From contig CAZSDG010000044.1 of NCBI GenBank assembly GCA_964605575.1, forward strand, positions 1 to 7,909: a stretch of DNA of 7,909 nt, read 5' to 3'. Every line of letters begins with the position of its first letter. Position 1 is the first letter of the stretch. The notes beneath the pieces are model-generated. The model was not told the origin of the DNA and did not search any database. It saw only the letters and a program-made list of their open reading frames with translations. Positions 1 to 6,644 of the stretch are shown piece by piece. The stretch comes from JAAZHN01 sp964605575. Its GTDB lineage: Bacteria; Bacillota_I; Bacilli_A; RF39; UBA660. The position numbers and the translations under genes are program-made.

Positions 1-24
1 ATCTAAAAGGGTTTGTTTTTTCAT
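1..24 (-). CDS. Possible start of a gene cut by the window edge
   Basis: On the minus strand an ATG begins at the last base of the tRNA CCA end and opens eight sense codons (MKKQTLLD) before the window stops. The Lys-rich beginning resembles a normal bacterial N-terminus. However, no ribosome binding site precedes it, because the upstream bases are the tRNA acceptor stem. The true start may lie beyond the window, or this may be chance. No function can be proposed. Confidence 0.2.
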
Positions 25-100
25 GGTCGGGAAAACAGGATTTGAACCTGCAACCTCTTGGTCCCAAACCAAGCGCACTGCCAAGTTGTGCTATTTCCCG
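24..100 (-). tRNA. tRNA-Pro (anticodon UGG)
   Basis: The minus strand folds into a complete cloverleaf. The acceptor stem CGGGAAA (94-100) pairs with TTTCCCG (28-34), followed by discriminator A at 27 and an encoded CCA at 24-26. The anticodon stem CTTGG/CCAAG encloses the seven-base loop TTTGGGA, giving anticodon TGG (plus-strand 64-66) with a purine at position 37. The T arm contains the usual GGTTCAAATCC. U34 can read all four proline codons by wobble, which fits an AT-rich genome. The tRNA lies downstream of the zinc-ribbon membrane protein gene but has its own promoter-like sequence about 35 bases upstream, so it need not be cotranscribed. Confidence 0.97.
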
Positions 101-107
101 TCACTAA

Positions 108-129
108 AGGTATTAAATAATTAATACCT
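108..129 (-). other. Leader hairpin upstream of tRNA-Pro
   Basis: This is a perfect inverted repeat: a 9-bp stem (AGGTATTAA with TTAATACCT) around a four-base loop. It lies seven bases before the 5' end of tRNA-Pro. The -10 box at 135-140 would place transcription start at about 128-129, so the transcript would begin with this hairpin. On the minus strand only a couple of T residues follow the stem, so it is a poor intrinsic terminator. A role in pre-tRNA processing, or weak termination for the gene upstream, are both inferences. Confidence 0.5.
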
Positions 130-134
130 ACTAC

Positions 135-143
135 ATTATATCA
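135..143 (-). promoter_or_regulatory. Extended -10 promoter for tRNA-Pro
   Basis: On the minus strand the sequence TGATATAAT contains a perfect TATAAT at 135-140, preceded by a TGn extension at 141-143. No good -35 hexamer lies 16-18 bases upstream, which is tolerated by extended -10 promoters. It sits in the gap between the zinc-ribbon membrane protein gene and the tRNA, where a tRNA promoter is expected. Start of transcription would be at about 128-129. Confidence 0.55.
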
Positions 144-176
144 CTTTATTCTAAATAATCTAGTCTTTTTTGTTAA

Positions 177-1091
177 TTATTTTTTTGTACCACAATTAGT
201 ACAGAAAATTGAATCTGTTTCTAAAGTTTTTCCACAATTAGTGCAGTACGTTTGAATTGTTTCTTCAATTATAGGCTCTTGCTCAGCTATTTGGTTAATT
301 ATTTCAGGAGTTTTATTAGCTTCTTTACTTACTGAAATTTCAGCGACTTGTGTCACTTCTGGGGTAATTTCGATTGGAATATCAATTGCTTCTGATTTAG
401 GTTCCTCTATCTCAAATGTTTCAGGAGCTTGTTCATCAACTACATCACTATCAACAAATAATTGTTTTGTTTTTTCCTCATCAGATAAATTCTCATCAGT
501 TTCTTCTACAGGATCTAAAGTTAAGCTTTTTACATAAGTAGATTGTTTTTGTTCTTCAGCAAGTTGTTCTTTTTCCTTTTTTGTTTTTATATTTAATACA
601 GCGGCAATTATAAGCAAAACCGCACCACTAATTATATATATTATTCCAACTGTTCTAAAGCCTGAAATAACTTTTTCTAGATTTTCTTCTAAATACTCAA
701 CAGCTATAGGAGGTAATTTATTAGCCAAAAATGAGTAAAATGAATTAATAATTAAATAAAATACACCTAATAAAAATAATGTTATTCCATGGATTACTAA
801 TGGTTTTTTTAATTTCCAAGTTAATGTCATTATTACGACTAAAGAAGTAATAAAATATATAACAAATCCACGAATAAAGGAGCCAGTATAGGCAAGATTA
901 ATTAATGATCTGATGATTGGATTTATTTTAGTAAATATTGCAAAAAAATTAGGTTGTGAAATTATTTTGGGAATTATTAGCATACCACTGAAAATAATGG
1001 TCATTGGCACAAATAAAAGATATAGTAAAAATGCAATTAATTTACCAAAGAAATTAAAAATATCAAATATTACTTCTTTTAATTTATTCAC
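177..1091 (-). CDS. Four-pass membrane protein with C-terminal double zinc ribbon
   Basis: The family is not recognised by name. The protein (304 residues from the chosen start) has four hydrophobic segments at about residues 18-40, 74-92, 100-121 and 146-167. A charged stretch KTKKEKEQ follows the last segment and suggests that the rest is cytoplasmic. Residues about 193-282 form a long acidic linker rich in Glu, Pro, Thr and Ile, probably disordered. The C-terminus carries two CxxC pairs, CTNCGK and CTNCGT (Cys 283/286 and 297/300), a compact zinc ribbon of the kind found at the ends of many Firmicutes membrane proteins. The start chosen is GTG at 1091, because GGTGG lies four bases before it. 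The ATG at 1103 has no ribosome binding site, although it would add only four residues. The gene follows ddl by a short gap and is probably the last gene of the cell-wall cluster. The ribbon may mediate protein contacts; no activity is visible. Confidence 0.85.
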   Translation of the reverse strand: MNKLKEVIFDIFNFFGKLIAFLLYLLFVPMTIIFSGMLIIPKIISQPNFFAIFTKINPIIRSLINLAYTGSFIRGFVIYFITSLVVIMTLTWKLKKPLVIHGITLFLLGVFYLIINSFYSFLANKLPPIAVEYLEENLEKVISGFRTVGIIYIISGAVLLIIAAVLNIKTKKEKEQLAEEQKQSTYVKSLTLDPVEETDENLSDEEKTKQLFVDSDVVDEQAPETFEIEEPKSEAIDIPIEITPEVTQVAEISVSKEANKTPEIINQIAEQEPIIEETIQTYCTNCGKTLETDSIFCTNCGTKK

Positions 1092-1119
1092 ACTACCACC
1101 CATTTTTAATTAATACTAA

Positions 1120-2292
1120 TTATTTTTTACCGCTACTTTTTAATCCTTTTTCACTTAAGTTTTCTAAGATGTTTGAATCAAATGATGAGATTATTTTTTT
1201 ATTAACTTTTTCTTCTTTTAAAGCTATGTTAATTATTCTATCTAATAATTCAGGGTACTCAATTCCACTTTCTTTCCATAAATAATAAGATAATGATCCA
1301 GGAATTGTATTAATTTCATTAACATAGACTTTTTTACCTTCAAGTAAGAAATCTACTCTAGCGACTCCAGAACAACCTAGAGCATTGAAAGTTTTCATCG
1401 CTAAATCTTGAATTGTTTGCTTTTGTTCTTTCGTAATATCTGCCGGTAGTTTTCTTTTTAAACTAACCATTCCTTTTGATTTAGCGCCCTTATTAACATA
1501 TTTATCTTCATAACTAAGAATTCCATCAGTTAGGACTGGTTCTTCACATTCTGAAGCAATCACACCTTCATAGTTACCTAAAACAGCACAGTTGATTTCT
1601 CTTAGTTTCAGAACACATCTTTCAATAATTATTTTATTCGTATATTCAAAAGCATAATCAATTGCTTTAATGAAATCTTTTTCATTATTAACTTTTGAAA
1701 TCCCAATACTTGAACCTAAATTAGCTGGTTTAACCATTAGGGGATAACCAAATTTCTTTAATGATTCTTTAACGATATAATTTACACCTTGATCATAATC
1801 AGCGCGGTTAAAAGCTAAATAATCTAAGACCGGTAAATCATAACTCTTTAAGACATCTTTCATTAATTGCTTATCCATCCCAATCGCTGATGCTAAAACA
1901 TTTGAGCCAACATATGGTAAATTTACCATTTTAAATAAAGATACTAATGTTCCATCTTCAACATTTGAACCATGAACAATTGGTAATGCCAGGTCTAAAT
2001 AATCATAAACTCTATTTAACATTTTAAAGGGAAACTTAACTAACCTTACTTGGTTATGGTCATATACTAAAGTTACTCTTTGTGATTTACTTAGTAATAA
2101 ATTAATATTTTTATAGTTTTCAATATTACCTATTTCATAACCGACATACATCTCATTATCTTTTGTTAAATAGATTGGCACTACATCGTACTTATCTTTA
2201 TCAAGTACTTGATATGCTTGCAGAGCGGAAATAATTGATACTTCATGTTCAACACTATTACCTCCAAAAAATAATCCTATTTTAATTTTCAT
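1120..2292 (-). CDS. ddl: D-alanine--D-alanine ligase (ATP-grasp)
   Basis: This cytoplasmic enzyme joins two D-alanines using ATP, giving the dipeptide that MurF adds to the peptidoglycan precursor. It has 390 residues. The N-terminal GGNSVEHEVS holds Glu15, matching the first D-Ala-binding Glu of E. coli DdlB. Other family motifs are VHGSNVEDG (106-114), the ATP-grasp Lys and Ser loop in MVKPANLGSSIG (186-197), EDKY (262-265, Lys-Tyr of the omega loop), ARVDF (311-315, catalytic Arg) and NEINTIPG (325-332, metal-binding Glu/Asn). After NTIPG the sequence goes directly to SLSYYLW, about four residues shorter than DdlB in the second D-Ala site. Residues after about 360 form a Lys/Ser-rich tail. 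The ATG at 2292 is chosen because AGGAGG stands six bases before it. An in-frame ATG 13 codons further upstream would overlap murF and lacks a site. Its neighbours murF and a carboxypeptidase support the assignment. Confidence 0.93.
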   Translation of the reverse strand: MKIKIGLFFGGNSVEHEVSIISALQAYQVLDKDKYDVVPIYLTKDNEMYVGYEIGNIENYKNINLLLSKSQRVTLVYDHNQVRLVKFPFKMLNRVYDYLDLALPIVHGSNVEDGTLVSLFKMVNLPYVGSNVLASAIGMDKQLMKDVLKSYDLPVLDYLAFNRADYDQGVNYIVKESLKKFGYPLMVKPANLGSSIGISKVNNEKDFIKAIDYAFEYTNKIIIERCVLKLREINCAVLGNYEGVIASECEEPVLTDGILSYEDKYVNKGAKSKGMVSLKRKLPADITKEQKQTIQDLAMKTFNALGCSGVARVDFLLEGKKVYVNEINTIPGSLSYYLWKESGIEYPELLDRIINIALKEEKVNKKIISSFDSNILENLSEKGLKSSGKK

Positions 2293-2298
2293 ACTTTT

Positions 2299-2304
2299 CC
2301 TCCT
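2299..2304 (-). promoter_or_regulatory. ddl ribosome binding site overlapping the murF stop codon
   Basis: The minus strand reads AGGAGG six bases before the ddl ATG. The murF TAG stop (2303-2305) overlaps its first bases (TAGGAGG). Ribosomes finishing murF therefore end on the ddl initiation site, which suggests translational coupling. This site also fixes the ddl start at 2292. Confidence 0.8.
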
Positions 2305-3814
2305 AATATTGATCCGGTAAATCATTTTCAATTAAGATAATTAATTTACCTTTTTCTTTTAAGTCATTTAATTTATTATACGCTTCATCGAATGTTTTGA
2401 AAACCATAATCTTCTCTTTATTAAACTTACTATCAATTAAACCTTTATAAATTGCCTCTGTTTGTTTTTCATTAACTAAGAAAACATAATCACAAACATA
2501 AGAAGCATTAACACCAAATTCATAGTTATATTCATCTTCTTTTTCGCCTAATTCAACCATTCCAGGGGTAATCAATACTTTAGTACCGCTAAACTCACCT
2601 AAAGCTTGTAGAGCATATTTAGAGCCTGCTGGATTAGAATTATAAGCATCATCAATAATAACTCTATTTCCTGCTGTTTTAAGTTCTAAACGGTGTGGAA
2701 CGGGTTCTAATCTTCTAACACTTTCAACTAAATCTTTTAAATCAATGCCTAATTTATTCGCAACAGTTAATGCTCCAAGTATATTTAAAATATTATGTTT
2801 ACCAATTAACTTCGTTGTAAATTTAACTCCTTTGACTTTAAATGATAAACCTTCTTCTGAAACTTTAATATCCGTTGCTTGATAAGTACTTTCATAATCA
2901 ATTCCATAACCTATTACTTCATGACTATCTTTACTATTTCGTAAATATTCATTATCATTATTTAAAAATAATAAACCATCACTTGGTAATGAATTAGCTA
3001 ATTCAAATTTAGTTATTAAAACATTTTCAATTGTTTTAAAACTTTCTAAGTGTTGAGGACCAATTGAAGTAATTATCCCATGAGTTGGTTTAACTAAATC
3101 GCAAATCTCTTTAATATCATTGATCTTAGTCGCGCCCATTTCACAAACGAATATTTCATGATTAGCTTTTAAATTTTCTCTAATTGTTCTTACTACTCCT
3201 AAAGTAGTATTTAAATTACCTGGTGTCATTAATACTGAATATTTAGTACTTAAAAATTCTGTTAAGAAATACTTCATACTTGTTTTACCATAACTACCAG
3301 TAATTCCAATTACTAATAAATCTTTTTTATTATTTAAAATTCTAACTGCATCATCAATAAAATGCTGATTAATTCTTTTATTTAATGGTCTTTGTGAATA
3401 ATCAACAAATAACAATAATAAAGGAGTAAGAATATAAATAAGTACCAAAACGTAATTAACATAATTATATATAAATAAGTATAATGGAACGATTATTATT
3501 AAAACTATTATTAAAGTTTCAATAATCATTCGCCCAACCCTTGGAGTTATTACTAGATTCTTCTTAGCTTTCTTTGGGAAATTATAAATAATTAGTAATA
3601 AACCAATTAAAGCCGCGATTTCTACATAATTATAATAAATTAATATAATTTGAAGTAAACTAACCCCAGTATTGACTGCTAAAAGAGCATAATTATTTTT
3701 TAACCATTTAAATTGAACTTCTGGTTTATAATAATTAAGTTGATACATATGAATATTATGGCGAAAATATAAAATAATATTAATAATATAGATTGTTATA
3801 AATAAATATTTCAT
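2303..3814 (-). CDS. murF: MurF-like Mur ligase with an N-terminal membrane domain
   Basis: This is probably UDP-MurNAc-tripeptide--D-Ala-D-Ala ligase, adding the dipeptide made by Ddl to the wall precursor. It has 503 residues. The first 140 or so are hydrophobic with about five likely membrane segments (near 2-17, 42-61, 63-79, 96-118 and 120-138), in place of the usual soluble N-terminal substrate-binding domain. The Mur ligase core follows: the ATP loop GITGSYGKTS (170-179), the GNLNTTLG segment (199-206), CEMGA (224-228), TSIGPQHLE (249-257), then the C-terminal domain with PHRLE (373-377), DDAYNSNP (388-395) and the end ENDLPDQY, all MurF-like. The ATG overlaps the hydrolase stop by one base and has AGGAGG nine bases upstream. 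The missing first domain means the sugar-nucleotide end of the substrate must be bound differently. An alternative is another peptide-ligase role, such as capsule or wall modification, but the adjacent ddl favours MurF. Confidence 0.85.
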   Translation of the reverse strand: MKYLFITIYIINIILYFRHNIHMYQLNYYKPEVQFKWLKNNYALLAVNTGVSLLQIILIYYNYVEIAALIGLLLIIYNFPKKAKKNLVITPRVGRMIIETLIIVLIIIVPLYLFIYNYVNYVLVLIYILTPLLLLFVDYSQRPLNKRINQHFIDDAVRILNNKKDLLVIGITGSYGKTSMKYFLTEFLSTKYSVLMTPGNLNTTLGVVRTIRENLKANHEIFVCEMGATKINDIKEICDLVKPTHGIITSIGPQHLESFKTIENVLITKFELANSLPSDGLLFLNNDNEYLRNSKDSHEVIGYGIDYESTYQATDIKVSEEGLSFKVKGVKFTTKLIGKHNILNILGALTVANKLGIDLKDLVESVRRLEPVPHRLELKTAGNRVIIDDAYNSNPAGSKYALQALGEFSGTKVLITPGMVELGEKEDEYNYEFGVNASYVCDYVFLVNEKQTEAIYKGLIDSKFNKEKIMVFKTFDEAYNKLNDLKEKGKLIILIENDLPDQY

Positions 3815-4560
3815 TATTTATCTCCTCCTAAAAAGCTAGCAATAACTTGATGAGTTAAATAAGCATTATCTAAAAATGAATAGTGACCAGCTTGTTCAAT
3901 TTTAACTAAGCCAGAATCTTTAATCTTATTTTCCATTAAATAAGCATCTTCAATCGGGGTATCTTGATCATTTTCTCCCCAAATAAGCAAGGTTGAATAA
4001 TCTATTTTAGGTAAAAGTTCCGTTAAATCTTCTCTTACTACATTTACAAGAGTTTCTTTCATAATTGGACTAGCATTTTTATAGTCTGTCGAACCAATCT
4101 TATCTTTCATTTTCTTAACTAAGCCAGGCATAATTTTACCAATTGTATTTTTTAAAAACTTTAAGACTTTAATTTTAAAGTTTGATTTAGTTTTTCTCCG
4201 GATGCCGGCACTGTCAATTAGAATTATTTTATCTAATATATACCTTTTACTTGAGCCCATTTTAATAGAAATTCTTCCTCCAAATGAGTGACCAATTAAA
4301 GTTGGTTTTTTAATATTCAATTTAGTTAAAAACTCTTCTACACAAGCTACATAATCATCTAAAGTCCAAGCAATATTCAACTCTTCACTAGAACCAAAAC
4401 CAGGTAAATCTAGGGCGATAACTTGATAATTTGCACTTAAAAATTCAATCATACTTTTGAATACATCTTTTGATGAACCCCAACCATGTAAGATAACTAC
4501 ACTTTTACCTTTACCAGTTATTTGATAATTAATTTTTTGGTTTTTGATTTCTATTTCCAT
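3814..4560 (-). CDS. Alpha/beta hydrolase
   Basis: This is a soluble hydrolase of 248 residues, the normal size for the fold, with no signal peptide. HGWG (25-28) supplies the oxyanion-hole region. The nucleophile elbow GHSFGG (90-95) places Ser92, the acidic residue is likely Asp198 in WGENDQDTP, and the His is His226 in AGHYSF. Residues about 120-185 form a basic, helical cap that would set substrate choice. The start ATG at 4560 is preceded by GAGGT. Its stop overlaps the murF ATG as TAATG, and the Gly-Gly-Asp codons at its end contain the murF ribosome binding site, so the two are coupled. The substrate cannot be read from the sequence. Its location suggests an ester, amide or lipid linked to envelope metabolism, but this is inference. 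Confidence 0.9.
   Translation of the reverse strand: MEIEIKNQKINYQITGKGKSVVILHGWGSSKDVFKSMIEFLSANYQVIALDLPGFGSSEELNIAWTLDDYVACVEEFLTKLNIKKPTLIGHSFGGRISIKMGSSKRYILDKIILIDSAGIRRKTKSNFKIKVLKFLKNTIGKIMPGLVKKMKDKIGSTDYKNASPIMKETLVNVVREDLTELLPKIDYSTLLIWGENDQDTPIEDAYLMENKIKDSGLVKIEQAGHYSFLDNAYLTHQVIASFLGGDK
3824..3829 (-). promoter_or_regulatory. murF ribosome binding site inside the hydrolase gene
   Basis: AGGAGG on the minus strand lies nine bases before the murF ATG and is built from the last Gly-Gly codons of the alpha/beta hydrolase. Together with the TAATG stop/start overlap, it indicates coupled translation of the two genes. Confidence 0.75.
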
Positions 4561-4574
4561 ATTACCTCAACATT

Positions 4575-5639
4575 TTATTTGTCTTCATAATTAAAATTAT
4601 AGCTTAAATCCAAAATTTTCTTTAAGACTCGATCATGTTCACTACCAGTTAAAACTTGTGGTTGATAATCATTTACATTTTTCTTTGATGAAAGAGTTAC
4701 AGGCACAATCTTAATTTTAGAATTTTCAATTTTACCATTTTTTAAATCATAAATCATTTGGACAACATAAGTATCTTTATCTGTTGGATTAGTATGACCA
4801 CCAAAAGAAAAATTACTTAAAGAATAAACAATATATTTACCTTTATATTCTTCAATACCTTGAATTCGATGAGAATGATGTCCTATGATTAAATCAACTC
4901 CATTATCGATTGCATATTTAGCTAATTTTCTTTGAGATTCTTGAGGACGATAATGTCTTTCAATTCCCCAGTGAAAATTGACAATTATTAAATCAACATT
5001 ATGTTTTTTAACTTGTTCTATACCTTTATCTAATGATTCATAAATATTTTCTTTACGGTCAATTTCCGAATAACCAATTAAACCTATTTTTACACCTTTA
5101 ATTTCCATAATTTTATATAAATCATCACCAAAATAAGCAACCTTATTTTCTTCTAAAGTTTTAATTGTGTCTTTATATCCTTGTTCTAAAAAATCATAAG
5201 TATGATTATTAGCTAAATTAACTGCTTCAACACTCCCAAGCGGTAAGATTTTTCCATAACTCATCGGTGCTTTAAAAGTAAATGTCTTATTTGCTCTTTG
5301 TGTAGCATCTGTAAATGTTCCTTCTAAATTAACAATTGTTAAATCATCAGTTGCAAAAACAGAACGCATACCTTTAAAAATCATTTCATAATCATGATTA
5401 TTTCTTTCCATTAATTTAATAAAAGAATCATACCGATGATCACGCGGATCTGAACCAAGTGTACAGTCCCCTGCTGCACTTATTGTTAATGTATCATAAA
5501 CATCTTCTTTTTCAATTTTTGTTTTTATTTGCGACTTAGGTTCAGATGCCTTTTCTTCTTTGGGAATTAACAAAAAAATTGCTGTTATAAAAACAATCAA
5601 AGAAACTATATTAATACCCATTAGGATTTTCTTTTTCAT
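4575..5639 (-). CDS. CapA/PGA_cap family protein, membrane-anchored
   Basis: This is a member of the CapA (PGA_cap) family, which has a calcineurin-like metallophosphatase fold and is linked to poly-gamma-glutamate capsules in some Firmicutes. It has 354 residues. An N-terminal membrane anchor (about 5-25) has no lipobox Cys and is followed by a charged linker. The domain then shows the metal-site motifs in order: SAAGDCTLG (54-62), NLEGTFT (104-110), NLANNHTYDF (141-150), NFHWGIE (221-227) and IIGHHSHRIQ (251-260), then YSLSNFSFGG (272-281). It probably acts outside the membrane. The ATG at 5639 is chosen because GGAG lies nine bases upstream; a GTG nine bases earlier is too close to that site. 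The gene opens the cluster with hydrolase, murF and ddl, following a promoter-like sequence. Without the other capsule genes (CapB/CapC), a role in wall metabolism is at least as likely as capsule synthesis. Confidence 0.88.
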   Translation of the reverse strand: MKKKILMGINIVSLIVFITAIFLLIPKEEKASEPKSQIKTKIEKEDVYDTLTISAAGDCTLGSDPRDHRYDSFIKLMERNNHDYEMIFKGMRSVFATDDLTIVNLEGTFTDATQRANKTFTFKAPMSYGKILPLGSVEAVNLANNHTYDFLEQGYKDTIKTLEENKVAYFGDDLYKIMEIKGVKIGLIGYSEIDRKENIYESLDKGIEQVKKHNVDLIIVNFHWGIERHYRPQESQRKLAKYAIDNGVDLIIGHHSHRIQGIEEYKGKYIVYSLSNFSFGGHTNPTDKDTYVVQMIYDLKNGKIENSKIKIVPVTLSSKKNVNDYQPQVLTGSEHDRVLKKILDLSYNFNYEDK

Positions 5640-5657
5640 GATTATCACTCCATTATC

Positions 5658-5663
5658 ATTATA
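5658..5663 (-). promoter_or_regulatory. Possible -10 box for the capA-hydrolase-murF-ddl cluster
   Basis: A perfect TATAAT lies on the minus strand in the short gap between the carboxypeptidase and capA-like genes. No convincing -35 is seen, and the implied start near 5651 would give a leader of only about 12 bases beginning at the GGAG ribosome binding site. In such AT-rich sequence a chance match is possible. Confidence 0.35.
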
Positions 5664-5681
5664 ACTTAAAATGACAAATAA

Positions 5682-5703
5682 AAAAACTAGTTTTCTAGTT
5701 TTT
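5682..5703 (-). terminator. Weak terminator-like hairpin at the carboxypeptidase stop
   Basis: A perfect 9-bp inverted repeat (AAAAACTAG with CTAGTTTTT) has a four-base loop. On the minus strand the stem ends in a run of T residues, as in an intrinsic terminator. The carboxypeptidase TAG stop lies in the stem. Only two G-C pairs are present, so termination would be partial at best. Its place just before a TATAAT for the next gene fits a boundary between two transcription units with some read-through. Confidence 0.4.
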
Positions 5704-6625
5704 CCATGAGATATTGATGATCTTCATACCTATTTTCATCAGTTTTAGCTCCAATTGTAATTATTATGTATTCTTTATTATCATTTATATATAAACTAAC
5801 CAAGTTATTAATTCCCTTAAGAGCTCCAGTCTTAATTCCCATTACCTTTGGATTATAATAAATAGAATCTGGAAATAAAAAATAATTAGTGTTTTTTAGG
5901 ATATAACCTCTTTTATCTGGTCTTGGCATTGTATATTCTTTTGTTTGAAATAAACTCCTTAACCATTTATTTTTTAAAAGCTTTTTAGTAACATTTAAGA
6001 CATCTACAGCTGTAGTTTGTGTTTCTAAATCATAACCACTTGGATCATTTATTACTGTATCCTTATAATTATTTTCTTGTAAATAACCCTTTAAACCTTG
6101 CAGAAACTCTTGTTGATAATTTTTAGAATTAAAGTTTAGTTTTTTACCACAGTGTTCTGCTAAAGCATAAGCAGCATCATTACCAGAAGGAATAATTACC
6201 CCCGCGATTAAATGACTAACAGAATAATTACCTGCGATTAAAGCTGCACGTGATGAGTTCTTCTTAGGCATTGCTAAGACTTTAGAATCAACCAAGACAA
6301 CTTCCTCAAGATTAGTTAAAGTTAAAACATAATCAATAACAAACAACTTAGTTAATGAAGCTGGAATAAGTTTTTTATTTTCATTTAATAAAAAAATATT
6401 ATTACCGCTATTTAAATCATAGACTAAAACTGCCTCACTATTATATTGATGATTATCCTTATATTTATCTTGTAATGCTTTTAAGTTTTCTTTTTCATTA
6501 TCTTTAATAATAAATATATTAGGAAAACTATCAAATACCTGCGTACTAGGTAAGGTAATAAATAATATTATTAATATTATTATACTAAAAAATAATAACC
6601 TAATTGTTTTCTTAGCTTTTTTCAA
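5687..6625 (-). CDS. D-alanyl-D-alanine carboxypeptidase (S11 family), membrane-anchored
   Basis: This penicillin-binding-type serine peptidase removes the terminal D-Ala from peptidoglycan stem peptides outside the membrane, limiting cross-linking. It has 312 residues. A basic start and a membrane segment (about 10-26) anchor the N-terminus. The three active-site motifs are clear: SLTK (90-93, nucleophile Ser90 and Lys93) within PASLTKL, SGN (147-149), and KTG (265-267). There is no C-terminal amphipathic anchor or accessory beta domain as in E. coli PBP5, so anchoring is N-terminal only. The start is TTG at 6625: GGGTG lies eight bases upstream, and the first in-frame ATG is over 100 codons inside, past the SLTK motif. 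An extended -10 sequence precedes it. Downstream lie Ddl and MurF, which act on the same D-Ala-D-Ala unit. Confidence 0.93.
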   Translation of the reverse strand: MKKAKKTIRLLFFSIIILIILFITLPSTQVFDSFPNIFIIKDNEKENLKALQDKYKDNHQYNSEAVLVYDLNSGNNIFLLNENKKLIPASLTKLFVIDYVLTLTNLEEVVLVDSKVLAMPKKNSSRAALIAGNYSVSHLIAGVIIPSGNDAAYALAEHCGKKLNFNSKNYQQEFLQGLKGYLQENNYKDTVINDPSGYDLETQTTAVDVLNVTKKLLKNKWLRSLFQTKEYTMPRPDKRGYILKNTNYFLFPDSIYYNPKVMGIKTGALKGINNLVSLYINDNKEYIIITIGAKTDENRYEDHQYLMEKLEN

Positions 6626-6633
6626 TTCTTAAT

Positions 6634-6638
6634 CACCC
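6634..6638 (-). promoter_or_regulatory. Ribosome binding site deciding the TTG start
   Basis: GGGTG on the minus strand lies eight bases before the TTG codon at 6625. No ATG or GTG start near it would keep the membrane anchor and the SLTK motif, so this site supports TTG initiation of the carboxypeptidase. Confidence 0.6.
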
Positions 6639-6644
6639 AAATCA

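Noticed and set aside
108..129. Intrinsic terminator for the zinc-ribbon gene
   Set aside because: The hairpin is AT-rich and not followed by a useful T run in either direction, so it is listed as a leader hairpin instead.
913..1113. Plus-strand open frame of 66 codons
   Set aside because: It lies antisense inside the hydrophobic N-terminal part of the zinc-ribbon membrane protein gene, has no recognisable domain, and is typical of AT-rich shadow frames.
2293..2331. Longer ddl start 13 codons upstream
   Set aside because: It would overlap the murF end, lacks a ribosome binding site, and adds residues not found before the conserved GLFFGG start of the ligase fold. The ATG at 2292 has a perfect AGGAGG.
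2303..5639. Poly-gamma-glutamate capsule operon (CapB plus CapA)
   Set aside because: The Mur ligase has MurF-type C-terminal motifs (HRLE, DDAYNSNP, ENDLPDQY) and sits next to ddl. No CapC or CapD-like gene is seen.
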